Position numbers and translations under genes: made by a program. A DNA stretch of 64,000 bases from assembly GCF_003034915.1 (NCBI RefSeq), contig NZ_PZJX01000002.1, forward strand, positions 58,059-122,058, given 5' to 3'. Under the pieces are notes generated by a model, which saw only the letters and a program-made list of their open reading frames with translations, was not told where the DNA came from and made no database searches. Source of the DNA: Mesorhizobium helmanticense. GTDB taxonomy: Bacteria > Pseudomonadota > Alphaproteobacteria > Rhizobiales > Rhizobiaceae. Numbering within the stretch: position 1 is the first letter of the stretch; every line of letters starts with the position of its first letter. Of the stretch, positions 1 through 9,013 are shown in pieces.

Positions 1-680
1 CCTTGCGGGGCAAGGAAGGTCAAGCCGTATGCGTGCTCGAAATAGCCAAAGGCGTCATGCGAGGTGATGACCACGCGCTTCTCCTCGGGTATCGACTGGA
101 TAGCCGCTTTCACTTCGCCTTCGACCGCGTCGAGCTTGACGGTATAGGCGGCGGCATTGGCCTTGTAGCTGTCGCAGCCCTCAGCATCGGCGGCGCAAAA
201 TGCATCGGCGATGTTCCTGACATAGATCTTGGCGTTGGCGATCGACTGGAAGGCATGCGGATCGGTGACCGTCTTGCCGCTGCCGGTGTCGGCGCCTTCG
301 GCGGCGTCGGCATCGGCGAATTCCGGCTTGAAGTTGATCGGCGTCACCCCCTTGGTCAGGACAGCGATCGTCGCCTTGGTGGCGCTGGCGTCGACCAGGC
401 GCTGCAGAAAGCCTTCGAAATGCAGGCCATTGACCAGAACCACGTCGGCCCCGGCCATCGCCACGGCATCGGCCGGGCTCGGCTCGTAGACATGTGCGTC
501 GCCATCCGGTCCGACGATGGTGGTGATGTTGACCCGGTCGCCGCCGACATTCTTGGCGAAATCGGCGATGACGGTGAAGCTGGCGACCACTTTCAGCGGC
601 TCGGCCAAGGCCGACGATGCGCCAAGGGCGCTTAATGTTATAACGCTCATCGCCAGGGCGGCACGGATCGATTTGAGCAT
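1..680 (-). CDS. aztC: Zinc-type ABC transporter periplasmic binding protein, C-terminus cut by window edge
   Basis: Periplasmic solute-binding protein of the zinc/manganese (cluster A-I) family, which captures the metal and delivers it to the permease encoded just upstream. I read it from an ATG at 678-680. Residues 1-26 form a signal peptide ending ALA before EPLKVV. His63 (in GDAHVYEP), a second His in NGLHFEGF and a third in DPHAFQS match the family's metal ligands; the last ligand would lie beyond the edge. The loop between the second and third His is short and has no His-rich stretch, as in AztC rather than classical ZnuA. It follows aztB by 28 bases in the same operon. Only about 226 codons are visible, and a downstream partner (for example an AztD chaperone) cannot be judged. 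Zinc rather than manganese is inferred. Confidence 0.85.
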   Translation of the reverse strand, partial: MLKSIRAALAMSVITLSALGASSALAEPLKVVASFTVIADFAKNVGGDRVNITTIVGPDGDAHVYEPSPADAVAMAGADVVLVNGLHFEGFLQRLVDASATKATIAVLTKGVTPINFKPEFADADAAEGADTGSGKTVTDPHAFQSIANAKIYVRNIADAFCAADAEGCDSYKANAAAYTVKLDAVEGEVKAAIQSIPEEKRVVITSHDAFGYFEHAYGLTFLAPQ

Positions 681-708
681 TGGGCAGGTCTCCTTCAGGG
701 GTTGGGGA

Positions 709-1584
709 TCAGGCGGTTCTATGCCGGTGATGGATGATGCGGGCGCGCAGGATGCCGCGCGTGCCGAACAGGATCGAGGCGAAATAGACGACGCCGGCCG
801 ACAGGATGATGGCCGGGCCGGACGGCAGCGAGGCATGATAGGACAACAGCAGTCCGGCAATGCAGGAGGCAAAGCCGATCACCACCGCCAGCACGCACAT
901 CGGTTCGACGCGAGCGGTCCAGAAGCGGGCCGCCGCTGCCGGCAGCATCATCAGCCCGACCGACAGCAGCGTGCCAAGCGCCTGAAAGCCACCGACCAGG
1001 TTGAGCACGACAAGGCCGAGAAAGATGAAATGCACCGGGCTGCCCAGCCGGCTGACCGAGCGCAGGAACAGCGGATCGAGACATTCGGCGACCAGCGCCC
1101 GCCAGAAGATGGTAAGGCTGATCAGCGTCACCGCGACAATGCCGCCGATCAGCGCCAGCGCCTCGTTGTTGAGCGCCAGCACCGTGCCGAAGAGCACATG
1201 CATGAGATCGACGCTGGAGCCGCGGATCGACACCATCAGCACGCCGATGGCCAGCGAGATCAGATAGAAGGCCGCCATCGAGGCGTCCTCGCGCTGGATG
1301 GTGAAGCGCGAAACGGCACCGGCGCCGAGCGCCACGATGATGCCGGCGATCAGGCCGCCAATCGTCATCGGCAGGATTTCCAGCCCATAGAGCAGGAAGC
1401 CGGCGGCGGCGCCCGGCAGGATGGCGTGGGCCATGGCGTCGCCGGACAGGCTCATGCGCCTCAGCATCAGGAAGACACCGACCGGGCAGGCGCCGAGCGA
1501 CAGCATCAGCGAGCCGATCAGCGCCCGCTGCATAAAGGCGAAATCGGCAAAGGGAGCGATGAAGAGGCCATAGAGCACGTCCAT
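709..1584 (-). CDS. aztB: Zinc-type ABC transporter permease
   Basis: Membrane subunit of the ABC-3 (ZnuB/AztB) family, 291 aa, that forms the inner-membrane channel of the metal importer. The chain is very hydrophobic with about 7-8 predicted membrane segments. It opens with the family-typical block around 'FMQRALIGSL' followed by 'RRMSLSGDAMAHAILPG', which is the coupling region contacting the ATPase. Its start codon touches the stop of the ATPase gene (shared base 1584), so translation is probably coupled. Length is normal and no defect is visible. Confidence 0.9.
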   Translation of the reverse strand: MDVLYGLFIAPFADFAFMQRALIGSLMLSLGACPVGVFLMLRRMSLSGDAMAHAILPGAAAGFLLYGLEILPMTIGGLIAGIIVALGAGAVSRFTIQREDASMAAFYLISLAIGVLMVSIRGSSVDLMHVLFGTVLALNNEALALIGGIVAVTLISLTIFWRALVAECLDPLFLRSVSRLGSPVHFIFLGLVVLNLVGGFQALGTLLSVGLMMLPAAAARFWTARVEPMCVLAVVIGFASCIAGLLLSYHASLPSGPAIILSAGVVYFASILFGTRGILRARIIHHRHRTA

Positions 1585-2408
1585 CAGGCAGCCCTCGGTC
1601 CGGCACCGTGATGGTGATCGTGGTCATGCGCGTGAGCAGGATCATGATGGTCGTGGTCATGCCCATGGTCATGTTCACCGGGCTCGCACCACGGCGCGTT
1701 CTCCTCCCAGGCCTCATGGAAGCGGCGCGCGCGCAGCAGGTTTTCCGGTTTCAGCGTTTCCCTGGTCTCGCCCCAGGCGACCGGCTGCCGGGCAAGCAGC
1801 AGCGTTTCGGGAAAATTCTGCCGTACCAGGTCGAGATCGTGGACGACGACCATGATTGTGCGTTCCTCGCCATGCCAGCGCTTGATCAAGGCAATGAGGT
1901 CACCGACCGTCTTCGAATCGACTGCGTTGAACGGCTCGTCGAGCAGGATGAGGTCGGCGTCCTGCAAAAGCACCCGGGCAAACAGCGTACGCTGCAACTG
2001 GCCGCCCGACAGCGTGTCGATCGGCCGCTTCTCGAAACCGCCGAGACCGACGGCCATCAGCGCCCGGCTAACCGAATCGCGATCTTCTCTGGTATAGCGG
2101 CCAAGCAACCCCCGCCGTGGCCACAACCCCAACGAAACCAGATCGACAACCCGGGCCGGAAAGGAGCGGTCGAGTTCCGACTGCTGCGGCAGATAGGCGG
2201 CGCGCACGCCCGGCGCCCGGATGACGGCGCCGGCCATCGGCTTGAGAACGCCGACGATCCCCTTCATCAGCGTTGACTTGCCCGAGCCATTCGCGCCGAC
2301 CACGGCGGTCAGGGAACCCTTGCGGATCGTGCCGTCGAGATGATGGATTGCCGGATGGCTGTTATAGCCCAGCGTCAGGTCGCGGAAGGTCAGGCAGGCA
2401 TTGATCAT
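1584..2408 (-). CDS. aztA: Zinc-type ABC transporter ATP-binding protein with His-rich tail
   Basis: Cytoplasmic ATPase of the metal importer, 274 aa and first gene of the operon. Walker A is residues 38-46 (GANGSGKST), the Q-loop follows near residue 75, the signature LSGGQLQ is 133-139 and Walker B ends in Asp157-Glu158. The C-terminal extension is unusual: residues 246-267 carry 12 histidines alternating with Asp, a likely metal-binding segment on the cytosolic side. The binding protein of this system lacks a His-rich loop, so the chelating stretch sits on the ATPase instead. A Zur-like dyad lies about 55 bases upstream. Confidence 0.9.
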   Translation of the reverse strand: MINACLTFRDLTLGYNSHPAIHHLDGTIRKGSLTAVVGANGSGKSTLMKGIVGVLKPMAGAVIRAPGVRAAYLPQQSELDRSFPARVVDLVSLGLWPRRGLLGRYTREDRDSVSRALMAVGLGGFEKRPIDTLSGGQLQRTLFARVLLQDADLILLDEPFNAVDSKTVGDLIALIKRWHGEERTIMVVVHDLDLVRQNFPETLLLARQPVAWGETRETLKPENLLRARRFHEAWEENAPWCEPGEHDHGHDHDHHDPAHAHDHDHHHGAGPRAA

Positions 2409-2462
2409 CAGACGATCCGTGGGCGGCGATCCGCGAAACTAGTGAGGTCGAGTCGATATGTG

Positions 2463-2474
2463 ATGTTATTACAT
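2463..2474 (-). promoter_or_regulatory. Candidate Zur operator
   Basis: The AT-rich imperfect dyad ATGTTATTACAT (10 of 12 positions symmetric) lies in an otherwise GC-rich gap upstream of the zinc-type importer. Zur sites are AT-rich dyads built on TGTTAT/ATAACA. Binding by Zur and zinc-repressed expression are inferred; the divergent RidA-like gene could share the site. Confidence 0.4.
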
Positions 2475-2644
2475 TAGTCAACAAGCCAATCCGGCGGAAT
2501 TGCGACGCCCCGGTCAACTCGTTGTGTACGCGCCTGGTTCGGGACAGAGGGCTGTTGGCTCAAGAGCTTTCATCCGGGCGGCCTTGCTCGAAGCGAACCG
2601 CGACTCTAAAGAGGCGCAACCGACAAAAAGGAAGGAAACGCCCA

Positions 2645-2989
2645 ATGAGCATTCGTCGCATCGATGTTGGCCCGCGCATGAGCCAGATCGTCATCCACGG
2701 CAACACCGTCTACCTGGCGGGCCAGGTCGGCGAACCAGGCGGCAATGTCGCATCCCAGACCAGGACCATCCTGGCCGCCATCGACGAATTGCTGGCCAAG
2801 GCTGGCACGGACAAGACCAAGATCCTGCAAGCGATCATCTGGCTGGCCGATATGAGCACCTTTTCCGAGATGAACGCGGAATGGGACAAGTGGGTGCCGC
2901 AGGGCCATACGCCGGCCCGCGCCACAGGCGAGGCCAAGCTCGCCGGACCGGAGTATCTGGTCGAGATCATCGTTACAGCGGCGATCTGA
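2645..2989 (+). CDS. RidA/YjgF-family protein
   Basis: Small RidA (YjgF/YER057c/UK114) superfamily protein, 114 aa. Members of the family hydrolyse reactive enamine/imine intermediates released by PLP enzymes; subfamilies differ, so the substrate here is unknown. I place the start at the ATG preceded by AAGGAAGGAAACGCCC, a good ribosome-binding site; an upstream in-frame ATG gives a low-complexity leader unlike the family. The middle block 'VYLAGQVGEPGGNVASQT' and the later 'IIWLADMSTFSEMNAEWD' are typical of the fold. The end is short and lacks the classical IE(M/A) arginine motif, suggesting a non-archetypal subgroup. It is transcribed away from the zinc operon. Confidence 0.85.
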   Translation: MSIRRIDVGPRMSQIVIHGNTVYLAGQVGEPGGNVASQTRTILAAIDELLAKAGTDKTKILQAIIWLADMSTFSEMNAEWDKWVPQGHTPARATGEAKLAGPEYLVEIIVTAAI

Positions 2990-3000
2990 GGCATGGCGCT

Positions 3001-3060
3001 TTACCTTCTCCCCTTGTGGGAGAAGGTGGCCGAGCGAAGCTCGGTCGGATGAGGGGTGTT
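3001..3060 (+). repeat. Dispersed palindromic element, left copy
   Basis: Contains a 9-bp stem CCTTCTCCC/GGGAGAAGG with loop CTTGT (3004-3026), then a second stem CCGAGC/GCTCGG. The same core recurs inverted at 3167-3189 and singly at 22269-22291. This looks like the RIME-type mosaic repeats of rhizobial genomes; that class name is from memory. Confidence 0.7.
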
Positions 3061-3125
3061 GGAAGGATCGCCACGGCGAAGCATTAAACACCTAATATCA
3101 TTCGATATTATAACGCCTCATTTCC

Positions 3126-3190
3126 TCCAGCACCCCTCATCCGTCTCGGCGCTGCGCGCCGATCCACCTTCTCCCACAAGGGGAGAAGGA
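3126..3190 (-). repeat. Dispersed palindromic element, right inverted copy
   Basis: Runs from CCAGCACCCCTCATCCG to the stem CCTTCTCCC/GGGAGAAGG (3167-3189). It is an inverted, diverged copy of the element at 3001-3060, with about 65 AT-richer bases between the two. It sits just past the 3' end of hutC, so the pair could act as a strong structured barrier between convergent transcripts. Confidence 0.7.
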
Positions 3191-3198
3191 GCGCGGAG

Positions 3199-3945
3199 CT
3201 ACCCCTGCGACGGCGTAAACCGCGCCACCAGCGTGTGGCTCTCCGCCGGATAAATGAAGCGGACATGGGTGACCGGGTGCTCGGCGCTCCATGTCCGCCG
3301 CTCGACCACCAGGCACGGCGCGCCGGCCTCGATGTCGAGGACATCGGCGATATGATCGCTGGCGGCAATGGCGCGGATGCGGTGCTCGGCTTGGCTCCAC
3401 GGCACGCGCCCGATCAGCCACGGCCCAGGCGCGATGTCGAGAAACTCTTCCTCGCCGGCTTCTGCCACCGCGGCAAGGTTGATCAGCCGTTGCTCATGCG
3501 CGAATGGCCGCTGTCCCGCGAAATGCAGGCCCTTCAGCGCCAGCACCGGCCCCGAAGCGGCAAGTTCCAGCAGTGTGCGGTCTTCGGCGTTGCTGCGCCG
3601 CTTCAACCGCTCCAGCCTTTGATAGCGATAGGCAAGCCCAAGCGCCTCGACCTCGATCCTGATGTCATGGATCTCCAGCACCGCGGCCTGCGACTGCGGC
3701 CGGCGCACGAAGCTGCCCGAACGGCGGCGCCGTTCGATCAGCCCGGCCTTGGCAAGCTGCGACAGCGCCTTGTTCACCGTCATCCGCGAACAATTGTATT
3801 CGGCCGTCAGTTCATGCTCGAACGGAATGCGATGGCCGGGCGGCCAGGCGCCGGACAGGATCTTCTCGCTGATATCGGACAGGATGCGCTGGTGCAGCGA
3901 GACAGCCTCGCTGCCTTCCGCATCAACGGTCTCGATGATGCTCAT
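3199..3945 (-). CDS. hutC: Histidine-utilisation repressor HutC (GntR family)
   Basis: GntR-family repressor of the HutC subfamily, 248 aa. The N-terminal winged helix-turn-helix spans about residues 15-82, with the characteristic 'LTAEYNCSRMTVNKALSQLAKAGLIERRRRSGSFV'-like region (start and end only cited: LTAEYNC to SGSFV). The C-terminal UTRA ligand domain fills residues 95-245. In this family urocanate binding releases the protein from DNA. The gene overlaps the end of hutF by 4 bases, so it is expressed from the same divergent promoter that carries a perfect palindrome, implying autoregulation. Confidence 0.93.
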   Translation of the reverse strand: MSIIETVDAEGSEAVSLHQRILSDISEKILSGAWPPGHRIPFEHELTAEYNCSRMTVNKALSQLAKAGLIERRRRSGSFVRRPQSQAAVLEIHDIRIEVEALGLAYRYQRLERLKRRSNAEDRTLLELAASGPVLALKGLHFAGQRPFAHEQRLINLAAVAEAGEEEFLDIAPGPWLIGRVPWSQAEHRIRAIAASDHIADVLDIEAGAPCLVVERRTWSAEHPVTHVRFIYPAESHTLVARFTPSQG

Positions 3946-5294
3946 GCCGAAAGTGCCGTCATCACGGAGCGGAAGCGCTGAGCAATCGCTTCACGTTTCG
4001 TATGCCTGCCGCCGCTGACCAGTTTCTGACCATGCACCCAGACGCAATCGACCTTGCTGCCGTTGGCGAAGATCCAGCCGTCCAGGATCGCGTCCCCGGT
4101 CTTGCCGGATAGCGAGGGGTGGTCGGCATCGAGCGAGACGAAATCGGCAGGCGCACCGGAGGCTATCCGCGACAGACCGGCGCCGAGAGCCACGCTACCG
4201 CCGTGGAGTGCCGCATCGAACAGCGCGCGGCCGGTCGAGCCGCCGGCCACCGCCAGCACGTTGCGGGCACGATGGGCGAGGCGCTGCGAGTATTCGAGCT
4301 GCCGCAATTCGTCGGGCAGGCCGATCAGCACATTGGAATCGGAGCCGACACCGAAGCGGCCACCATGTTCCCTGAACAGCGGCGCGGCGAAGGTGCCGTC
4401 GCCAAGATTGGCCTCGGTGATCGGGCAGAGACCCGCCACGGTGCCACTCTTGGCCATCGCGACCGTCTCGGCATCGGTCATATGGGTGGCGTGGATCAGG
4501 CACCAGCGCCCGTCGACACTGGTATTGGCGAGAAGCCATTCCACCGGCCGCGCGCCCGACCAGGCAAGGCAGTCCTCGACCTCTTTCATTTGCTCGGCGA
4601 TGTGAATGTGGATCGGTCCGTCAGGTGCCATGGCGGCAATCGTGGCAAGTTCATCGGGCGTTGCGGCGCGCAGGCTGTGCGGCGCAACGCCGACGACGGA
4701 CTGATTCAATGCGCGAACACATTCCCGGCTTTTCTCAAGCAATCGCGAGAACTGATTTACATCATTGATGAATCGACGCTGGCCTTCATTCGGCGCCGCA
4801 CCGCCGAAGGAGGAATGCGCATAGAACACTGGCAGCAACGTCAGACCGATGCCGGTGTTGGCCGCGGCCGCGGCGATGCGCTCGGCCATCTCGGCGATGT
4901 TGGCGTAGGGTTTTCCATCGCGGTCGTGATGGAGGTAGTGGAATTCGCCGACGCGTGAAAAACCGGCCTCCAGCATCTCGACATAGAGTTGGGCTGCGAC
5001 CGCCTCGACCTGGTCCGGCGTCATCGACAGCGCGAACCGGTACATCACCTCACGCCAGCTCCAAAAACTGTCCGCCGATGGGCCGCGCAATTCGGCAAGG
5101 CCGGCCATGCCGCGCTGGAAGGCGTGGCTGTGCAGATTGGGCATTCCCGGCAACAGGATGGCGTGACGTTCGTCGCCGGGCCGGAGCGATGCGCCGGGCT
5201 CAACCGTCGCGATACGGCCTTCACCCATCGTGATCCGCACATTGCTTTGCCAGCCGTCTGGCAGCAACGCCTGTTCCGCAAAGATCGCCGTCAC
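3942..5294 (-). CDS. hutF: Formimidoylglutamate deiminase
   Basis: Amidohydrolase converting N-formimidoyl-L-glutamate to N-formyl-L-glutamate plus ammonia, the fourth step of the five-step histidine pathway. I chose the GTG at 5294 because GGAG lies six bases upstream and it gives the family's usual ~450 aa; an ATG 39 bases further out has no such site. The metal pair is His55-x-His57 in 'PNLHSHAFQ'. Later ligands are visible in HIHIAEQ and VGSDSN. Together with hutG it avoids formamide release (the HutE route). First gene of a two-gene unit with hutC. Confidence 0.93.
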   Translation of the reverse strand: MTAIFAEQALLPDGWQSNVRITMGEGRIATVEPGASLRPGDERHAILLPGMPNLHSHAFQRGMAGLAELRGPSADSFWSWREVMYRFALSMTPDQVEAVAAQLYVEMLEAGFSRVGEFHYLHHDRDGKPYANIAEMAERIAAAAANTGIGLTLLPVFYAHSSFGGAAPNEGQRRFINDVNQFSRLLEKSRECVRALNQSVVGVAPHSLRAATPDELATIAAMAPDGPIHIHIAEQMKEVEDCLAWSGARPVEWLLANTSVDGRWCLIHATHMTDAETVAMAKSGTVAGLCPITEANLGDGTFAAPLFREHGGRFGVGSDSNVLIGLPDELRQLEYSQRLAHRARNVLAVAGGSTGRALFDAALHGGSVALGAGLSRIASGAPADFVSLDADHPSLSGKTGDAILDGWIFANGSKVDCVWVHGQKLVSGGRHTKREAIAQRFRSVMTALSA

Positions 5295-5350
5295 GTTTTT
5301 CTCCGAATCCGAATGCGCAGGCGACGATGGCACTTGCGTCGCCTCTCAAT

Positions 5351-5362
5351 ATGTATATACAT
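5351..5362 (+). promoter_or_regulatory. Probable HutC operator in the hut divergent promoter
   Basis: ATGTATATACAT is a perfect 12-bp palindrome in the short gap between divergent hutF and hutI. HutC operators described in other proteobacteria share a TGTATATACA-like core. A single site here could repress both arms; binding is inferred. Confidence 0.8.
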
Positions 5363-5388
5363 AATCACCATCAATTGAAACGGAAAAG

Positions 5389-6627
5389 ATGATGGCGGCA
5401 AAGAACAAAAGCCGGGCAGGGGGCCTTCGCCTGTGGCGCAATGCGCGCCTGGGGACCATGACTGACCGCGCGGCCGGGCTGGGCATCGTCGAGAAGGGCG
5501 CGGTCGTCGCGCGCGATGGCCTGATCGCCTATGCAGGCCCGGAAACCGAGATGCCGTCGTCTCTCGGTCAGGGCGCAGAGACCATCGACTGCGAAGGCCG
5601 CTGGATCACGCCCGGCCTCATCGACTGCCACACCCATCTTGTCCATGCCGGCAACCGCGCCAATGAATTCGAGATGCGGCTGGCCGGCGCCACCTATGAA
5701 GAGGTCGCCAGGGCTGGCGGCGGCATCGCCTCCTCGGTCAAGGCGCTGCGCGCCGCCAGTGAGGACGAACTGGTCGCGCAGTCATTGCCGCGCCTCGATG
5801 CGCTGATTGCCGAAGGCGTCACGTCAGTCGAGATCAAATCGGGCTACGGCCTCGACCTCGAAAACGAGAAGAAATCGCTGCGCGCCGCCAGGCAGCTGGG
5901 CATTGAGCGCCCGGTGACGGTCAGGACGAGTTTCCTTGGCGCCCATGCGCTGCCGCCCGAAGCCAAGGGCGACAAGGACGCCTTTGTCGATCTGGTCGCA
6001 GACGAAATTCTTCCGGCGGTCGCCGCGGCGGGTTTGGCCGATGCCGTCGATGGGTTCTGCGAGGGCATCGCCTTTTCGCCGGAGCAGATTGCGCGTGTCT
6101 TCGACAAGGCCAAGGCGCTCGGCCTTCCGGTGAAGCTCCATGCCGATCAATTGTCCAATCTGCATGGCGCCGAACTCGCCGCAAGCTACGGCGCGCTGTC
6201 GGCCGACCATCTCGAATACACCGACGAGGCGGGTGCTGCGGCGATGGCCAGGGCCGGAACAGTCGCGACGATCCTGCCCGGCGCCTATTACTTCATTCGC
6301 GAGACTAAGAAGCCGCCGATTGCCCTGTTTCGTCAGCACGGCGTCAGGATGGCCGTCGCCACCGACAACAATCCCGGGACCTCGCCGCTGACCTCGCTGC
6401 TGCTGACCATGAACATGGCCGCGACCTTGTTCGGCCTCACCGTCGACGAATGTCTCGCCGGCGTCACCCGCGAGGCTGCCCGCGCGCTCGGCCTGCTAGG
6501 ACAGACCGGGACGCTCGAGGTCGGAAAATCGGCCGACCTCGCGATCTGGGACATCGAGTGCCCGGCCGAACTCGTCTACCGCATGGGCTTCAACCCGCTG
6601 CACGCCCGCATCTGGAGGGGACAATGA
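5389..6627 (+). CDS. hutI: Imidazolonepropionase
   Basis: Zn/Fe-dependent amidohydrolase, 412 aa, that hydrolyses 4-imidazolone-5-propanoate to N-formimidoyl-glutamate (step three). The HxH metal motif is His81-x-His83 in '[10 protein letters not shown]'. 'KLHADQLS' and '[10 protein letters not shown]' are also family-typical. Two tandem ATGs exist at the start; the first follows GGAAAAG. The stop overlaps hutH in an ATGA. It is the first gene of the rightward hut operon and lies directly after the palindromic operator. Confidence 0.96.
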   Translation: MMAAKNKSRAGGLRLWRNARLGTMTDRAAGLGIVEKGAVVARDGLIAYAGPETEMPSSLGQGAETIDCEGRWITPGLIDCHTHLVHAGNRANEFEMRLAGATYEEVARAGGGIASSVKALRAASEDELVAQSLPRLDALIAEGVTSVEIKSGYGLDLENEKKSLRAARQLGIERPVTVRTSFLGAHALPPEAKGDKDAFVDLVADEILPAVAAAGLADAVDGFCEGIAFSPEQIARVFDKAKALGLPVKLHADQLSNLHGAELAASYGALSADHLEYTDEAGAAAMARAGTVATILPGAYYFIRETKKPPIALFRQHGVRMAVATDNNPGTSPLTSLLLTMNMAATLFGLTVDECLAGVTREAARALGLLGQTGTLEVGKSADLAIWDIECPAELVYRMGFNPLHARIWRGQ

Positions 6628-8165
6628 CCGAACTGGTACTGAAGCCGGGCAACGCGACCTTGGCCGACTGGCGTGCCATCTATCGCGGCGCCGTACCGAA
6701 ACTCGACAATTCATGCTGGCCGAAGATCAAGGCGAGCGCCGAGGCCGTGGCGCGTATCGTCGCCAAGGGCGAGCCGGTCTATGGCATCAACACCGGCTTC
6801 GGCAAGCTGGCCAGCGTCCGCATCCCCGCCGCCGATCTCGAAACGCTCCAGCGCAACATCGTGCTGTCGCACGCCGCCGGCGTCGGCGAGCCGATGCCTG
6901 TCGCGGTAGCCCGGCTGATGATGGCGCTGAAGCTCGCAAGTTTGGCTCAGGGTGCCTCCGGCGTGCGGCTAGAAACCGTCGAATTGCTGGAAGCGATGCT
7001 GGCCAATGACGTCATTCCGGTGGTGCCGGCACAAGGCTCGGTCGGCGCCTCGGGCGACCTCGCGCCGCTATCGCACATGACGGCGGTGATGATCGGGGTC
7101 GGCGAGTGCTTTACCCCGCATGGCCGCTTTCCGGCCAAGGTCGCCTTCGTCTCGCACGGGCTGGAGCCGGTGACATTGGGCGCCAAGGAAGGCCTGGCGC
7201 TGCTCAACGGTACGCAGTTTTCGACCGCCTATGCGCTGGCCGCCCTGTTCGAGGCCGAAGTTCTCTATCAGTCGGCGCTGGTCGCCGGCGCGCTGTCGAC
7301 CGATGCGGCCAAGGGCTCCGACGCACCTTTCGATCCGCGCATCCATCTCCTGAGAAAGCATCGCGGCCAGATCGAAACGGCGGACGCGCTGCGCAATTTG
7401 ATGTCTGGCAGCGCCATCCGTGAATCGCACCGGGTCGGCGACGAGCGCGTGCAGGACCCTTATTGCCTGCGTTGCCAGCCGCAGGTGATGGGTGCGGCCC
7501 TTAGCGTGCTGCGCCAGGCCGCCGACACGCTGGGCGCCGAAGCCAATGGCGTTACCGACAATCCGCTGATCTTCGCCGAGGACGATACCGCGCTTTCCGG
7601 TGGTAATTTCCACGCCGAGCCGGTGGCCTTTGCCGCGGACATGATCGCGCTTGCCGTTTGCGAGATCGGCTCGCTGTCGGAGCGGCGCATCGCCATGCTG
7701 GTCGACCCGGCCCTGTCGGGCATGCCGGCGTTTCTCACGCCGAAGCCCGGCCTGAATTCCGGTTTCATGATCCCGCAGGTGACGGCGGCGGCACTTGTTT
7801 CGGAAAACAAGCAGAAGGCCTATCCGGCCAGCGTCGATTCGATCCCGACCTCGGCCAACCAGGAAGACCATGTCTCGATGGCCGCCCACGGTGCGCGCCG
7901 GTTGATCGGCATGGTCGAGAATGCGACGGCCGTCATCGGCATCGAATTGCTGGCCGCGGCGCAAGGCTGCGATTTCCATGCGCCGCTGACCTCCAGCGAT
8001 GCATTAGAGGCGGTGCGCAAGCTGGTGAGGGCTGAAGTGCCGCATCTCGACAATGACCGGCATTTCCACCCTGATATGGAAAAGGCCATCGCCATGGTGC
8101 GCAGTGGCGCTGCGATAGACGCGGCGGGTTCGATTGCGCTGCCTTCCATCTCGGGAGCGGCATGA
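6624..8165 (+). CDS. hutH: Histidine ammonia-lyase
   Basis: Deaminates L-histidine to trans-urocanate, the entry step. The MIO cofactor would form from Ala142-Ser143-Gly144 in [12 protein letters not shown], at the numbering known for the Pseudomonas enzyme. 'INTGFGKL' near residue 55 and 'QEDHVSM' late in the chain are other active-site blocks. I start at the ATG overlapping the hutI stop, preceded by GGAGGGGACA, giving 513 aa; the longer open frame upstream reads through hutI in another frame. Confidence 0.97.
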   Translation: MTELVLKPGNATLADWRAIYRGAVPKLDNSCWPKIKASAEAVARIVAKGEPVYGINTGFGKLASVRIPAADLETLQRNIVLSHAAGVGEPMPVAVARLMMALKLASLAQGASGVRLETVELLEAMLANDVIPVVPAQGSVGASGDLAPLSHMTAVMIGVGECFTPHGRFPAKVAFVSHGLEPVTLGAKEGLALLNGTQFSTAYALAALFEAEVLYQSALVAGALSTDAAKGSDAPFDPRIHLLRKHRGQIETADALRNLMSGSAIRESHRVGDERVQDPYCLRCQPQVMGAALSVLRQAADTLGAEANGVTDNPLIFAEDDTALSGGNFHAEPVAFAADMIALAVCEIGSLSERRIAMLVDPALSGMPAFLTPKPGLNSGFMIPQVTAAALVSENKQKAYPASVDSIPTSANQEDHVSMAAHGARRLIGMVENATAVIGIELLAAAQGCDFHAPLTSSDALEAVRKLVRAEVPHLDNDRHFHPDMEKAIAMVRSGAAIDAAGSIALPSISGAA

Positions 8166-8977
8166 TGGACAGTTGGCTCACCGTTACCCCCGGCACCGCA
8201 CCCCTGCTGGTTTCGATCCCGCACACCGGCATCGATCTCGCCGGCCTCGAAAACCGTCTGGTTTTGCCCTGGCTTGGCCGTCGCGACTGCGACTGGTGGA
8301 TCGACAAGCTCTATGACTTTGCCCAAGGTCTTGGCGCGACTGTCGTCCACACCGCGATCTCGCGCACCGTCATCGACGTTAATCGTGATCCGTCCGGCGC
8401 CTCGCTCTATCCCGGCCAGACGACCACTGGCCTGTGCCCGACCGAGACCTTCGACGGCGATCCGCTCTATCGCGAGGGCGAAGAGCCCGGACCGTCGGAA
8501 ATCGACGAACGCCGCGAAAAATACTTCATGCCTTATCATGCGGCCTTGCAGGCCGAGATCGCCAGGCTGCGCGCTTTGCACGGACAGATCGTGCTCTACG
8601 ACTGCCATTCGATCCGCTCGGTGCTGCCGCGCCTGTTCGACGGCACGCTGCCGGTCTTCAATCTCGGCACCAATGATGGCGTGAGCGCCGATCCGTCCCT
8701 GCAGGCCATGGTCGGCCAGATCCTGGCCGAAACCGGCGAGAGTTTTGTCGTCAACGGTCGCTTCAAGGGCGGCTGGATCACCCGCCATTTCGGCCAGCCG
8801 CAAGACGGCGTCCATGCGCTGCAGATGGAGCTCTCCAATCGCGGCTATATGCGCGAACCCGAAGGCAAGGGCGCACCGGACAATTGGCCGGTGCCCTACG
8901 ATGCCGCGTTCGCGGCGCCCATCCGCGCCACGCTGGAGAATATCCTCAAGACCGCGATTGTCTGGGCGCAAAGCTGA
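8162..8977 (+). CDS. hutG: N-formylglutamate deformylase
   Basis: Hydrolyses N-formyl-L-glutamate to L-glutamate and formate, the last step of the HutF-type pathway; 271 aa. Early block '[12 protein letters not shown]', then '[12 protein letters not shown]'-like (RRDCDWW) and 'YDCHSIRS' fit the N-formylglutamate amidohydrolase fold, with its metal-binding His/Glu residues. ATGATG start overlaps the hutH stop. A second, more distant family member is encoded at 39751-40533. Confidence 0.95.
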   Translation: MMDSWLTVTPGTAPLLVSIPHTGIDLAGLENRLVLPWLGRRDCDWWIDKLYDFAQGLGATVVHTAISRTVIDVNRDPSGASLYPGQTTTGLCPTETFDGDPLYREGEEPGPSEIDERREKYFMPYHAALQAEIARLRALHGQIVLYDCHSIRSVLPRLFDGTLPVFNLGTNDGVSADPSLQAMVGQILAETGESFVVNGRFKGGWITRHFGQPQDGVHALQMELSNRGYMREPEGKGAPDNWPVPYDAAFAAPIRATLENILKTAIVWAQS

Positions 8978-9013
8978 CGCGCGCGCCGCCTGCCTCATTC
9001 GAAAGGGAACGCC

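Noticed and set aside
517..1611. 364-codon rightward frame
   Set aside because: Antisense to the zinc permease gene; low-complexity His/Gln/Arg content.
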